Positions 37,180 to 46,084 of a DNA stretch of 64,000 nucleotides are shown in pieces (positions within the stretch are counted from its first letter, which is position 1; every line of letters begins with the position of its first letter). Both the position numbers and the translations under genes were made by a program. Source of the DNA: JABDMH01 sp965223105 (GTDB lineage: Bacteria; Bacteroidota; Bacteroidia; Chitinophagales; Saprospiraceae); NCBI GenBank assembly GCA_965223105.1, contig OZ244987.1, positions 6,634,001 to 6,698,000 of the forward strand, read 5' to 3'. The notes under the pieces were generated by a model. The model was not told where the DNA came from. It was given only the letters and a program-made list of their open reading frames with translations, and made no database searches.

Positions 37180-37654
37180 TTAAGAACGCGAGGTGTTCCA
37201 TATATGACGGCCTCCTTAGGATTAAGACCTAGTTACAGAAATTTGTAGTGACGGATATGAAAATCACAAAGAAGGGAATCAGGAAAGTTCACCAAGGACT
37301 TTGTCAATGGTTTCATTAAAGACCTTTCTTCTTCCAACTCTTTTAACGGTCACTAACTCTGTAATACCAGCAGGTCTTCATAAATCTTTGATTCCTTCAT
37401 TCACCTTTGTGCATATGCCATCGGCAATCAGAAATCATATTTTAACCTGGTGTCGCAGTACTTTCCCGATCTCTGCTTTTATCACTAGTGATTACTCTTC
37501 GTAGGGATGTTGGAAAGAAGGAATATTCGGGCTCAGGATATGATTAGCCACTAATGCTCAACTCTAAGAATCCTGAACATCCCATTCCGCTCCCTTACAG
37601 GGGTTGTCCAAACTTTAGTTCTCGTACCTTAGCATTGCAGCAAATGTAGGTTTT
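37180..37654. other. Non-coding or degenerate interval
   Basis: No intact gene is visible. Minus-strand fragments with coding-like composition (VTVKRVGRRKVFNETIDKVL) are broken by stops at 37290-37480. A 67-codon plus-strand frame (37301-37504) lies opposite and is probably its shadow. The right copy of the 38-bp direct repeat is at 37501-37539. Confidence 0.4.
37501..37539 (+). repeat. Right copy of the 38-bp direct repeat
   Basis: This copy repeats 35901-35938 with one inserted G, exactly 1600 bp downstream. Here it is not part of an intact gene. Confidence 0.9.
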
Positions 37655-38187
37655 ATGTTCGATGACGATGGTTATAAGAGCCACGAAGAGATCCGCACGA
37701 TGCCCATCTACCAAAAAGCTCTAGAGATCATCGAGATCACCCAGGGCATTGTTGCCGTGGTGGAATCCAATATTGAAACTTCAGGAGTGCACGCCGAAAT
37801 TGAAGCAGAGATGATCGAGCAATGTCTGGAACATCTTATGGAAAATGCTCATCTCATTCCAGTAAAAATTGCGGTGCTGAAGGTGGCGATCTCTATAGCA
37901 TAAGAATGGAGAATGCAGCCATCATCCGCAGAGCTGCTCGCTCCTTACTCACCGAGACTTATCAGTTGGAGCTGAATGAATACAAAGTCACCGAATACAT
38001 TGAATTACTGCGCACTGCAGTAGATGATGAATTTAGAGTGCTCTTTGCCGAGTGGGTGAAGTCGTTCGATCCTTCTAACAACATTATAGACCGTTGGGGC
38101 CTCTTTAATCCACCGGGTGTCAACTACGTTGACCATGACCCCGACGATGACATCCCATTTGATCCGGATGATCATCATACATTCTAA
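37655..38187 (+). pseudogene. Conserved-looking hypothetical gene split by a frameshift
   Basis: Two overlapping frames look like one protein. The first, 82 codons from 37655, runs from MFDDDGYKSHEEIRTMPIY to LIPVKIA and then loses its coding character. The second frame continues from about 37873 as GAEGGDLYSIRMENAAIIRR and ends NPPGVNYVDHDPDDDIPFDP at 38187. Adding one base near the A5 run at 37864-37868 joins them into about 177 residues. This may be a true mutation, a sequencing error or a -1 slip. The function is unknown; the acidic Pro-rich C-terminus is notable. Confidence 0.65.
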
Positions 38188-38368
38188 AGACAAGTGCTAC
38201 CCATAAAGAAGGAAAAGTGGTGCATTCGGGAGCTGGTCTCCATGGGGTCATTCCGATGAGCGCCTGATCTGGCAAATACACATCAAGACACCTCTGCACA
38301 TAGGGAGTATTCACCGTCATGAATTCTGATGAGAAATCTCACATAGATGGTGTAATGATTGAAAAAAC

Positions 38369-39259
38369 TTAGATGTAGGAATAAGCATTGTTGTCTTGGA
38401 GAAGCGCTATAATCTCTGGATATTCTTCCTCAAAATCAGGTCTCCACATCATGGTGAGTTCGGCTTTTTGGGTGATTTCGGAAAGTTCTATGACTGATAA
38501 TGGTGACCGGACGCGATAAAGGGATGTCTTGGGCTCAATGCAAATACCTACGCCTGCTTCTACCAGCTTAAAACATGTGGTGGCCGAACTGGTTATGTGC
38601 GCGATTTTGGGATAAAATCCCGAGTCCATGCAAATTGACTCCAATGTACGGTAGTAATTATGGCCATCCGCTTTGAAAGGAAAAATGAAACTCTCTTCAC
38701 GAAATTCCCCAAAATGACCGTAGTTCCTTTGATTAAGTTGATGATGTGGAGGCAACAAGACGACAAAATTTGCTCGATGCAGTACCTTACCACACAGATC
38801 AGGAGGAATGATGGGATTGGTTGCGAATCCGATGTCCAGTTCCATTCGCTCCAGAGCTTCATATTGACCATTATTGTTGATCTCCTTTAGCACCGTACGC
38901 ACTTGCGTCCTCAGCGTATGGATGTGCTGAACGACTTCCATCAGTATGGTCTGCAGCACTGAGTGGGTAAAGCCAATTCGTATTTCTCCCAAATCTCCGG
39001 CATGAATTTGCTGTGTTCGCATGGTAATCTGATCGATGATCTGAAGTACTTTTTCGATTTCGTTCGTGAAGTAATGCCCTGCCTGGGTTAGTACGACTTT
39101 ACGCTTGCTGCGTTCGAATAGTTTCGCTCCCAGTTCTTCCTCCAGCAATTTGATTTGCTGGCTCAAAGCCGGTTGTACAATGTTGAGTTCATTCGCAGCT
39201 TCCGTAAAGTGTAGTGTGCGGGCAAGCACGATGGCGCTCTTCCAGTTCTGCATTCTCAT
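38369..39259 (-). CDS. LysR-family transcriptional regulator
   Basis: This 296-residue regulator has an N-terminal winged helix-turn-helix (SAIVLARTLHFTEAANELNI, then VQPALSQQIKLLEEELGAKL) and a C-terminal effector-binding domain with the usual GDLGEIRIGFTHSVLQTIL opening. LysR proteins commonly regulate an adjacent divergent gene, here the DUF1579-like gene at 39508. A perfect palindrome overlaps the start codon (39257-39281). A second ATG at 39253 is also in frame. The effector is unknown. Confidence 0.93.
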   Translation of the reverse strand: MRMQNWKSAIVLARTLHFTEAANELNIVQPALSQQIKLLEEELGAKLFERSKRKVVLTQAGHYFTNEIEKVLQIIDQITMRTQQIHAGDLGEIRIGFTHSVLQTILMEVVQHIHTLRTQVRTVLKEINNNGQYEALERMELDIGFATNPIIPPDLCGKVLHRANFVVLLPPHHQLNQRNYGHFGEFREESFIFPFKADGHNYYRTLESICMDSGFYPKIAHITSSATTCFKLVEAGVGICIEPKTSLYRVRSPLSVIELSEITQKAELTMMWRPDFEEEYPEIIALLQDNNAYSYI

Positions 39260-39281
39260 TTATCACATTTATTGATAAATG
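39257..39281. promoter_or_regulatory. Palindrome overlapping the LysR start codon, candidate operator
   Basis: CATTTATC (39257-39264) and GATAAATG (39274-39281) are perfect inverted arms with a 9-base centre, and they contain a T-N11-A pattern typical of LysR sites. The left arm includes the start codon of the regulator gene, so the site could also act as an RNA hairpin. Confidence 0.55.
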
Positions 39282-39507
39282 AATCAAAAATATGTATTTC
39301 TACTTATTAAAGCCTTACTGTAAATTTGATCATAGGAGGCTGTTGAGCAGCTATGAATTCAGATTGCAAATGCTTGGTCCTGGCATCAATGGCACATCAA
39401 ATGATGCTGTCATTGGTGCTCGGTACCAGTCTAAGCTGACTGAATACCCCTGTAAAATCATGACTTTGCCCAAATGCGTGTGTTGAAATACCTGTTTTTT
39501 ATTCTGT

Positions 39508-40044
39508 TTGCCCTCCTGGAGCACATTTTTCCCGGATAATATCCAACCCGTAGTAAAAGTAAACCATCACCAATCTCAAAATGACTTTGATTTTCTGATT
39601 GGTGAATGGGACATCACCAATCGCATACTTTCTCAAAGATTGAAAGGAGACACTACTTGGAATGAAAGTAAGGCGTACAGCAGGTGTTGGGAGATTCTTG
39701 AAGGGTTTGGCAATATGGACGAATTTTCCATGGAAAGCCGTGATGGAAAATCATTCTTGGGTAATTCAATTCGCATATTTGATCCCGAATCTGAAGAATG
39801 GAATATCTATTGGGTCGACAATTGGAATTTGAATAAGGGCGTAACCCACCAGACCAAAGGAAAGTTCGATGGTGTTGGTACTTTCTATGGTGAAGATCTG
39901 TACGAAGGCCGCAAAGTCAAGCAGAAATTCACCTGGAAGAAAATTGACGAAGATACCGCCTATTGGGAACAAGCCTATTGGTACGAAGAACAGGAGATAT
40001 GGGAGGTCAACTGGACCATGACCTTTCAACGCCTTTCACCTTGA
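39508..40044 (+). CDS. DUF1579-like protein, signal peptide in a different frame
   Basis: From a TTG at 39508 the frame encodes 178 residues with a beta-rich pattern (NDFDFLIGEWDITNRIL, FGNMDEFSMESRDGKSFLGN, SIRIFDPESEEWNIYWVDNW) resembling DUF1579-like or calycin-type proteins of unknown role. Just upstream, an ATG at 39474 starts MRVLKYLFFILFALLEHIFP, a good signal peptide, but in another frame that stops after 21 codons. Removing one T from the T6 run at 39495-39500 joins the two. The gene may be frameshifted or the run misread. It is divergent from the LysR gene. Confidence 0.65.
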   Translation: MPSWSTFFPDNIQPVVKVNHHQSQNDFDFLIGEWDITNRILSQRLKGDTTWNESKAYSRCWEILEGFGNMDEFSMESRDGKSFLGNSIRIFDPESEEWNIYWVDNWNLNKGVTHQTKGKFDGVGTFYGEDLYEGRKVKQKFTWKKIDEDTAYWEQAYWYEEQEIWEVNWTMTFQRLSP

Positions 40045-40166
40045 ACGGACTTGTATCGAAATTAACTTCTTGCATATATTTTGATGATCACTTATTTCCA
40101 TTGCCGATCTTCATCGAGCCGACTAATTATAACTCTGCCTTATTTACATTTTTAGAAGGTACTCAT

Positions 40167-41774
40167 TTAACCTTCCCTCATCCTTTTCGGGCTCACGCCA
40201 AATTCTTTGGTAAAAACACGCGTGAAAAAATTCGGGTCTCTATATCCTACGGAGTAAGCTATTTCAGATATGTTGCGATCGGTCGCATGCAATAATCTAC
40301 GTGCCTCCTCCAGACGCATTGCACGCAAATAGGCAATAGGTGTTGTGGCGGTTGCTGCCTTTATTTTTTGATACAATGCTGCTTTGCTCAACCCAAGATC
40401 ACGACACATCTGGGCAATGTCGTAGTTTTCGTTGGAGAGGTTTTCTTGAAATACATTCTGTACTTGCATCAAAAAACCGTCGTTGCTTGGTGGTATAAGC
40501 GGTGCATACTGTCTTTGTAAATCTTCAATGACCCGGCGATTGCGATAGAGTAATCCTAAGCCAAAACAAATGATTTCCAGCATCACACCAATCCGTGTGC
40601 TGTACATCAGGATCGTTTTCTGAGAGTCATAAAAAGTGAAACTGCGATAAAAGCCGCGATTGGTGTAAAATCCCAACCAGCCGTGAGACCATTGTTCAAA
40701 AGCTGTAAAAGCTGAAGGTATCAGGAGTAGAGCTGTGCCTGCCAGGATATACCAGAATAAGGGAGACCTGGCATAAATCATGAGCCCCAGAAGCCCAGCA
40801 AAACATACCGGTATTAAAAATGCCCTAAATATATGATAAGCAAATCTTGAGACATCTTGACCAAAAAATAACTGCAAGCCGATGTCAATAATAATCATAG
40901 AAAACAAGCAACGACCAACCATCGAAAAAATCTTGTCCACCCACTTTTTTCCATACTGCTTAATATTGAGAAAATGGTAAAGGAAAAAGACATAAGCGCC
41001 AAAAACCATATATTGAAAGGTAGTCTCTAAGCCGTAAAGCATCTTTCCCCAATTTCCAGCAACCGTAAACAGATTCCCGAAAGGGCCCTCGATACCCCGC
41101 ACATATACCAGAGCTATACCGACCATGTAGAGCATATAAAATGCGTAGGCTTTTTCTCGGTAATAGTAGTATTGATAGGATGCGACCATCAAACAGGTGA
41201 TGATGATGGCGTAAAACATTCCATACAAAACAATCGTCTCAGAATGTTTGCTTACTCGCAATAAAGCACGCTGTTGGACCGCGTCAGTCTGTGAAATCAA
41301 TTCTATGTTGAAGGGAAATAAATGTGCCGCCACCAGAGGCTCAATGGCCAACTGGTACCAGTGAAGGTCAGCAGTTGATGGTGGTACTCGTAGAGCGTAC
41401 CTATTTTCTGGCAAAGACAATTGATCATTGGACAACCAATACCCTCCTTGCGCTAAGTTATTACATTGGGCATCCACCAATTTAATATGATGAAAAAAAT
41501 GAGCACTGCGCCATGCGTCTATATATAGAAAGGGTCTGGAAAGTTGGTTGGATCCTGCGATCTGGATCCGCAGCCAAAGTACCGAATCAGGGGAGGCCGG
41601 ACACCCAGTAAAGGAGTCAAAGGGCTTGAAAGTAGATGTATTATATTCGCCACATTTTTCATCCTTGTGGATAAAAGCGTATTTGACCTTTACTATTTCT
41701 TGCGCTTCGAGCCGGATGCCCATCAAGCAGCATGATGCCAAACTCCAACAGATGTAGGTACTAAGTTTTGACAT
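40167..41774 (-). CDS. Membrane-bound AraC-type regulator with 7TM-DISM sensor
   Basis: This 535-residue protein has a signal peptide, an extracytoplasmic beta domain (about 25-185) resembling 7TMR-DISM extracellular modules, seven transmembrane segments (about 195-405), and a C-terminal AraC-family DNA-binding domain. The last has two helix-turn-helix motifs (YDIAQMCRDLGLSKAALYQK and ISEIAYSVGYRDPNFFTRVF). It would couple an outside signal directly to transcription from the membrane. The target is unknown. It converges with the DUF1579-like gene. Confidence 0.88.
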   Translation of the reverse strand: MSKLSTYICWSLASCCLMGIRLEAQEIVKVKYAFIHKDEKCGEYNTSTFKPFDSFTGCPASPDSVLWLRIQIAGSNQLSRPFLYIDAWRSAHFFHHIKLVDAQCNNLAQGGYWLSNDQLSLPENRYALRVPPSTADLHWYQLAIEPLVAAHLFPFNIELISQTDAVQQRALLRVSKHSETIVLYGMFYAIIITCLMVASYQYYYYREKAYAFYMLYMVGIALVYVRGIEGPFGNLFTVAGNWGKMLYGLETTFQYMVFGAYVFFLYHFLNIKQYGKKWVDKIFSMVGRCLFSMIIIDIGLQLFFGQDVSRFAYHIFRAFLIPVCFAGLLGLMIYARSPLFWYILAGTALLLIPSAFTAFEQWSHGWLGFYTNRGFYRSFTFYDSQKTILMYSTRIGVMLEIICFGLGLLYRNRRVIEDLQRQYAPLIPPSNDGFLMQVQNVFQENLSNENYDIAQMCRDLGLSKAALYQKIKAATATTPIAYLRAMRLEEARRLLHATDRNISEIAYSVGYRDPNFFTRVFTKEFGVSPKRMREG

Positions 41775-42140
41775 AGCCGTTGTCTGAATCGAAACTTACG
41801 CATTATTTTGCATTTGCTATGTCAACCTGGTCGGCATATTTATTGGCTGCCTCTAGAACCCGGTACGTCATCAACAATAGGCTGAGCCGATAGGTCATAC
41901 TTTCTTGCCAGAGCTATGGATATGAATAACATTTCACTTCCAAAATAATGGCGCATTTGGAAGGCTTCTCTATAAAAACATGTTATCTGTATAAAGTCGC
42001 TCAGAATTGCTAACTTATGGAAAATATGATCCGGAGAAAAAGGAGAAGGAGCAGATGTCCATTGGAATTTGCTTCACGGCGTCGTAGTTCCAAATAAAAT
42101 CACCCAATCATGAAACTTGAGTTAAAAAAGCTGGGGTCAG
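41775..42140. other. Intergenic stretch without a recognised feature
   Basis: About 366 bp lies between divergent genes. No open frame of note, tRNA or clear promoter consensus was found. It must hold the promoters of the AraC-type regulator gene and the S74-tailed protein gene. Confidence 0.4.
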
Positions 42141-42182
42141 GTGATGGACATGTTTACATATAATAGTTCTAAAACTCCAATA

Positions 42183-43349
42183 ATGAAGCCAATAATCTCT
42201 TTTGTCCTCATTTATCTTGTTCCTACCTTTCTTGATGCCCAAATTCACACTAGTACGGTCGAAGGCTATCTTGAGGTATATCATCCACAAGACACATCTT
42301 CAATGTATATCGGTAAACTTGCTGGTAAAACAGTCGATGTGCCTTCCCTTCGATCTAATACTATTGTAGGTAACCGTGCCGGAAAAGGTATTACCACAGG
42401 AGAAGCTAATAGTTTCTTTGGAAATGCTGCTGGCTTTAGTAATAGTATCGGGATAGCCAATAGTTTCTTTGGAAATGCTGCTGGTTTTACCAATGGCACT
42501 GGTAATGGCAATAGTTTCTTTGGTTGGGGTGCTGGATCAAACCTAACTGGTTCATCCAATGTTTGTATCGGTGTAAATGCTGGGCCCACATTTGGTAATG
42601 GCAACCTCAATAGCAGATTATACATTGATAATCAAGTAAGTAATAGTCCCCTTATCTATGGTGAATTTGACAATGATATTGTGCAGATCAATGGTGAACT
42701 TGTGATGGGAAATACGAATCATTTTGCCGACGGTGACGACGGTTTGATCCGCAGTTCCAGTGCTCCAGGGAGTGATCTATTTCTTGTTGCCAATGATGCA
42801 GTGATCATAGAAATCGGTGATAGAGCTTTCCAAGACGGTTCTTTCGAGATTTGGAATCAAACCAATGCTGACGTACTCCTTGACCTGAATGAAATTGGTG
42901 AACTGGGGATCAAAACTCTCGCATCAGGTGGTAATGTGGATCTCTACTGGAATACCATGACAGGCAAGCTTTCCACCTCTTCCTCCTCACTTCGCTACAA
43001 ATCTGATATCACTTCTTACAAATCGGGCTTGAAGATACTTTCAGCACTAAGACCGGTTACATTCCGTTGGAGGGAATTTGGTGAGGAAGATTTGGGCCTG
43101 ATTGCTGAAGAGGTAGCCCAGGTCGAGCCTTTACTTGTTACCTATAACACAAATGGCCAGGTTGAAGGCGTCAAGTATGATCAGATATCTGTAGTAATAA
43201 TCAATGCGCTGAAAGAGCAAGAAACTCAAATAAAGCACTTGAAGAGTGAGAATAAAGCTCGGCAGGAACTAATTGAAGATCTGAGACAGAGACTTGCCCG
43301 ATTGGAAGAGCTAATACTCTCCTCTTCCTCCATTACGGAAGAGGAATGA
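42183..43349 (+). CDS. Secreted protein with a C-terminal S74 intramolecular-chaperone (tail-fibre) domain
   Basis: The ATG at 42183 gives a 388-residue protein with a signal peptide (PIISFVLIYLVPTFLDAQ). It then has Gly/Asn/Ser-rich repeats (three copies of a 17-residue unit around NSFFGNAAGF, residues 76-126), and a C-terminal S74-type chaperone domain (LRYKSDITSYKSGLKILSAL, TFRWREFGEEDLGLIAEEVA) followed by a coiled coil. Such domains help trimerise beta-helical fibres and often cleave themselves. No phage genes surround it, so it is probably a cell-surface fibre protein. An in-frame start at 42141 is less likely. Confidence 0.85.
   Translation: MKPIISFVLIYLVPTFLDAQIHTSTVEGYLEVYHPQDTSSMYIGKLAGKTVDVPSLRSNTIVGNRAGKGITTGEANSFFGNAAGFSNSIGIANSFFGNAAGFTNGTGNGNSFFGWGAGSNLTGSSNVCIGVNAGPTFGNGNLNSRLYIDNQVSNSPLIYGEFDNDIVQINGELVMGNTNHFADGDDGLIRSSSAPGSDLFLVANDAVIIEIGDRAFQDGSFEIWNQTNADVLLDLNEIGELGIKTLASGGNVDLYWNTMTGKLSTSSSSLRYKSDITSYKSGLKILSALRPVTFRWREFGEEDLGLIAEEVAQVEPLLVTYNTNGQVEGVKYDQISVVIINALKEQETQIKHLKSENKARQELIEDLRQRLARLEELILSSSSITEEE
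42408..42560 (+). repeat. Three 51-bp in-frame direct repeats
   Basis: AATAGTTTCTTTGG recurs at 42408, 42459 and 42510 with a period of exactly 51 bp. It encodes three 17-residue units in the S74-tailed protein. The third unit has diverged. Confidence 0.9.
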
Positions 43350-43751
43350 TTTAAAACCGTTCAGACACCGACAAATTGAATTATAATGAAAAACTCATAG
43401 GACTGCCCGAAAAGGGAGATTTAATCGCAGGAAGCCATCGGTGTAAATGAATGCTTAGATGGAGAAACGAAAGAAATCAGCAATACGAAGATCAATCCAC
43501 AGCATAGGTTTGAGGAGGGAACATTTATTTGACCGGTGCCATATTTGAAGTGGTGACCATTTATAAATAGGGACAGATTGATTGACGTACGGCCCGATGT
43601 TTTCGGGTTCCTCAGCTTGAGGCGAGGAGAAATATCATCTATAATTCAAAATTACTCTTTTGTTTCTAGTTCCCAAAAGCGCTCCTTTGGGCACTTCTGC
43701 AATAGAAAGATCATAACAGATTGACCATCAATAAATTAAAAACTAAGAGTG
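43350..43751. other. Intergenic stretch upstream of the tRNA
   Basis: About 400 bp with no supported gene. Small hairpins occur near 43590-43625 (CCCGATGTTTTCGGG), on the downstream side of both the S74-tailed gene and the minus-strand tRNA gene. No promoter could be assigned. Confidence 0.4.
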
Positions 43752-43825
43752 TGGTCCCACAAGGGCTCGAACCTTGGACCCCCTGATTATGAGTCAGGTG
43801 CTCTAACCAACTGAGCTATGGGACC
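43752..43825 (-). tRNA. tRNA with anticodon CAT (Met elongator or Ile2)
   Basis: The minus strand folds as a complete cloverleaf: acceptor GGTCCCA/TGGGACC, D arm AGCTCAGTTGGTTAGAGC, anticodon stem CCTGA with loop CTCATAA, and T arm AAGGTTCGAGCCCTT. The anticodon is CAT at the loop centre. No CCA is encoded. Elongator Met and lysidine-modified Ile2 tRNAs cannot be separated with certainty by eye. Confidence 0.95.
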
Positions 43826-43916
43826 TAGTTAAGGCTGCAAAGATCTTCAATTTCACCAGATCCTGCAAATGAAGATTTCTACCTGTATTCACAAGAATCC
43901 ATACTACTTTTGTCTT

Positions 43917-44543
43917 ATGCCGATCAAGAACCTCATTTTTGACCTGGGAAATGTCATCATAGACCTTAATATCGCGAGATCAGAAAGATTGTTTGAAGAG
44001 CTCATGGGGGTTAGCTTTAAAGAAGCAGAAAAGGGAGACCTCCAGACCTTTCTTGACTACGAAACCGGGAAGATATCTGAAGCCATTTTTATCAACTATT
44101 TTATCAAAAGAGCTCTAAAACCCATTCAGGCCCGGGATGTTATTGATGCCTGGAATGCCATGCTGGCAGGGATTCCCCGGGCACGATTAGAAATGATGCG
44201 GAGACTCAGTGAGGATTATCAGACTTTTATCCTGAGTAATACCAATGAAACACATTTGAGATGGGTTGGCAGTTATCTCAAGGAGACCTATGACCTAGAG
44301 CATCTGGGCCAATTCGTCCATCATACCTATTATTCACATGAAATGGGTCTTCGCAAGCCTGATGAAGAAATATATATGACGCTTTTACAGAATCACCAAT
44401 TGGATCCCTCGCAAACGCTGTTCTTTGATGACAACGAGCATAATATTGAAGGGGCAAAAGCCTGTGACATCAAGGCGGTGATGGTTCATCCTGATGAGGA
44501 GGTTCAAGCTGTTGTTAAGAAATCCCTTCTCCGTTATGGCTAA
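43917..44543 (+). CDS. HAD-superfamily hydrolase (YihX-like)
   Basis: From the ATG at 43917 the product has 208 residues and the HAD motifs IFDLGNVIIDL (nucleophile Asp), LSNTNETHLRW, GLRKPDEEIYMTLL (Lys) and LFFDDNEHNIEGAKA (acidic pair). YihX-type members dephosphorylate sugar phosphates such as alpha-glucose-1-phosphate. In the frame that extends upstream to 43869, 16 extra residues look non-native. It overlaps the recX start by 8 bp. Confidence 0.88.
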   Translation: MPIKNLIFDLGNVIIDLNIARSERLFEELMGVSFKEAEKGDLQTFLDYETGKISEAIFINYFIKRALKPIQARDVIDAWNAMLAGIPRARLEMMRRLSEDYQTFILSNTNETHLRWVGSYLKETYDLEHLGQFVHHTYYSHEMGLRKPDEEIYMTLLQNHQLDPSQTLFFDDNEHNIEGAKACDIKAVMVHPDEEVQAVVKKSLLRYG

Positions 44544-45000
44544 GGCCACTACCTATCAAGATGCACTGCCAAAGATTGAGCAATATTGTGCCTATCAAGA
44601 GCGATGCCATCAGGAGGTTCGCTTTAGACTGCTGAAAATGGGATTAAGGGGTGACGACCTGGAAAATCTCATTGTTCATTTGGTAGAGAATGGGTTTCTT
44701 GATGAAACCCGATTTGCCAAGGCGTATGCTCGGGGAAAATTGCGCAACAATGGGTGGGGATGGCATCGAATCAGCATGGAGTTAAAGCGAAAGCAGATCA
44801 GTGACTACAACCTGCAGCAAGCCAAAAGTGAATTGGACCCGGAAGAATACCAGACCATTCTCAGGGAAATGCTAAACAAAAAGAATCTAACGCTAAACGA
44901 AAAACAAATTTCTGTGCGCAGGGAAAAGTTATTTCGATTTGCGTATGGACGAGGGTTCGAAGCCGATGTCATCCATGAAACGATTTCCGGGATCATATAA
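44536..45000 (+). CDS. recX: RecX-family regulatory protein
   Basis: RecX binds and limits the RecA filament. From the ATG at 44536 the product has 154 residues and the family repeats of three-helix motifs: CHQEVRFRLLKMGLRGDDLE, LVENGFLDETRFAKAYARGK and FAYGRGFEADVIHETISGI. The gene starts inside the last codons of the HAD gene, so translation is likely coupled. recA is not in the window. Confidence 0.88.
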   Translation: MAKATTYQDALPKIEQYCAYQERCHQEVRFRLLKMGLRGDDLENLIVHLVENGFLDETRFAKAYARGKLRNNGWGWHRISMELKRKQISDYNLQQAKSELDPEEYQTILREMLNKKNLTLNEKQISVRREKLFRFAYGRGFEADVIHETISGII

Positions 45001-45146
45001 GTACTTTTCTTTATATTGCAATTAACCAACCTTACCAGTGGATTCCAGACTATGCTAATTGGTGCTTTACACAATGGCACCAAGTCCACCATGCACCCCG
45101 AAACATCAAATGATATGTGTAGGTTATCTCATTAAATAGATCAAAA

Positions 45147-46076
45147 ATGAATGAACAAAAAAGTCAGCGTACAATGCCAGTTGTTCTTTGGATCCTTCTG
45201 GCTCTTGCCGGAGGGATAGCCATTTTCTTTGGTATAAAGCAATCTCAAAAAGCCAAGGAATCAGCTATGCGTCAGGCGACCATTGATTCGCTGGATATGG
45301 TTAGAACCAACCTGGAAGCTGAGGTTAACCGCTTGAATACTGAATATTCTTTAATCGCTATTGAAAACGACTCCCTGACCGGTTCACTTGATAACGCCCG
45401 CCAGGTGATTGCCCAAAGGGAGCAACAATTGCGACGAGCACAGCGAAAGGCTGCCAATGATGTTAATGCCATTAAAGAAGACATCGCTGCCTTAGAAGCC
45501 GATAAATCTCAATTGATGGAGACGATTTCAAATCTCAAAAGTGAAAACGACTCCCTGCTGAGATCAAATGAGGAGCTGACCGAACGATTGGCAGTTTCAG
45601 AAGAGAAGAATACTCAGCTTGTAGGCCAGGTAGATGAGTTGGAGATGGCCAATGATATTTTGGAAAAACGCTCAGCAGAGCTGGTAAATACCTCTTATAA
45701 GGCTTCTGCTATACAGGTCAATATTGCCAATAAAAATGATCGATCTACGATCAGGGCTCGAAAGGTGCGAAACTTCAAAGTGAGTTTTGACCTGGTAGAT
45801 GTACCTGAGGAGTTTCGAGGTGAACAAACGATTTATCTTACAATAACTGATGCCAACGGTGTCCCCATCTCCGGCGAGACGGAGAAAGTGAGGGTTGGTG
45901 AAAATCAAAAAGCACTGGTCATCGAGGCGCTGGAAAAGAAAAAAGTGGATATCGGTGAGAGTCAACGCCTGGAACTTAGCCATGATTTGGATGAAAAAGT
46001 CCAAAAAGGGTTCTTGATATTTTCTGTCTACGCAGACAAAGGTTTGCTTGGCTCCACCATGTTTCAATTGATCTAG
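45147..46076 (+). CDS. Inner-membrane-anchored coiled-coil protein
   Basis: This 309-residue protein has one N-terminal transmembrane helix (PVVLWILLALAGGIAIFFGI), a long coiled coil (about 40-180) rich in Glu, Lys, Gln and Asn heptads, and a C-terminal beta-rich domain of about 120 residues (AIQVNIANKNDRSTIRARKV onwards). I do not recognise a named family. It is placed 8 bp before an OmpA-type lipoprotein that also has a coiled coil, so the two may form an envelope-spanning pair (inference). Confidence 0.75.
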   Translation: MNEQKSQRTMPVVLWILLALAGGIAIFFGIKQSQKAKESAMRQATIDSLDMVRTNLEAEVNRLNTEYSLIAIENDSLTGSLDNARQVIAQREQQLRRAQRKAANDVNAIKEDIAALEADKSQLMETISNLKSENDSLLRSNEELTERLAVSEEKNTQLVGQVDELEMANDILEKRSAELVNTSYKASAIQVNIANKNDRSTIRARKVRNFKVSFDLVDVPEEFRGEQTIYLTITDANGVPISGETEKVRVGENQKALVIEALEKKKVDIGESQRLELSHDLDEKVQKGFLIFSVYADKGLLGSTMFQLI

Positions 46077-46084
46077 TCGAGCTC

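Noticed and set aside
37301..37504. 67-codon plus-strand frame
   Set aside because: It lies opposite coding-like minus-strand debris and ends in the direct repeat; probably a shadow.
42408..42560. CRISPR array because of the regular 51-bp spacing
   Set aside because: The repeats are in frame inside a protein, with no constant repeat/variable spacer structure and no cas genes.
42183..43349. Prophage because of a tail-fibre-type S74 domain
   Set aside because: No phage structural, integrase or packaging genes surround it, and the protein has a signal peptide.
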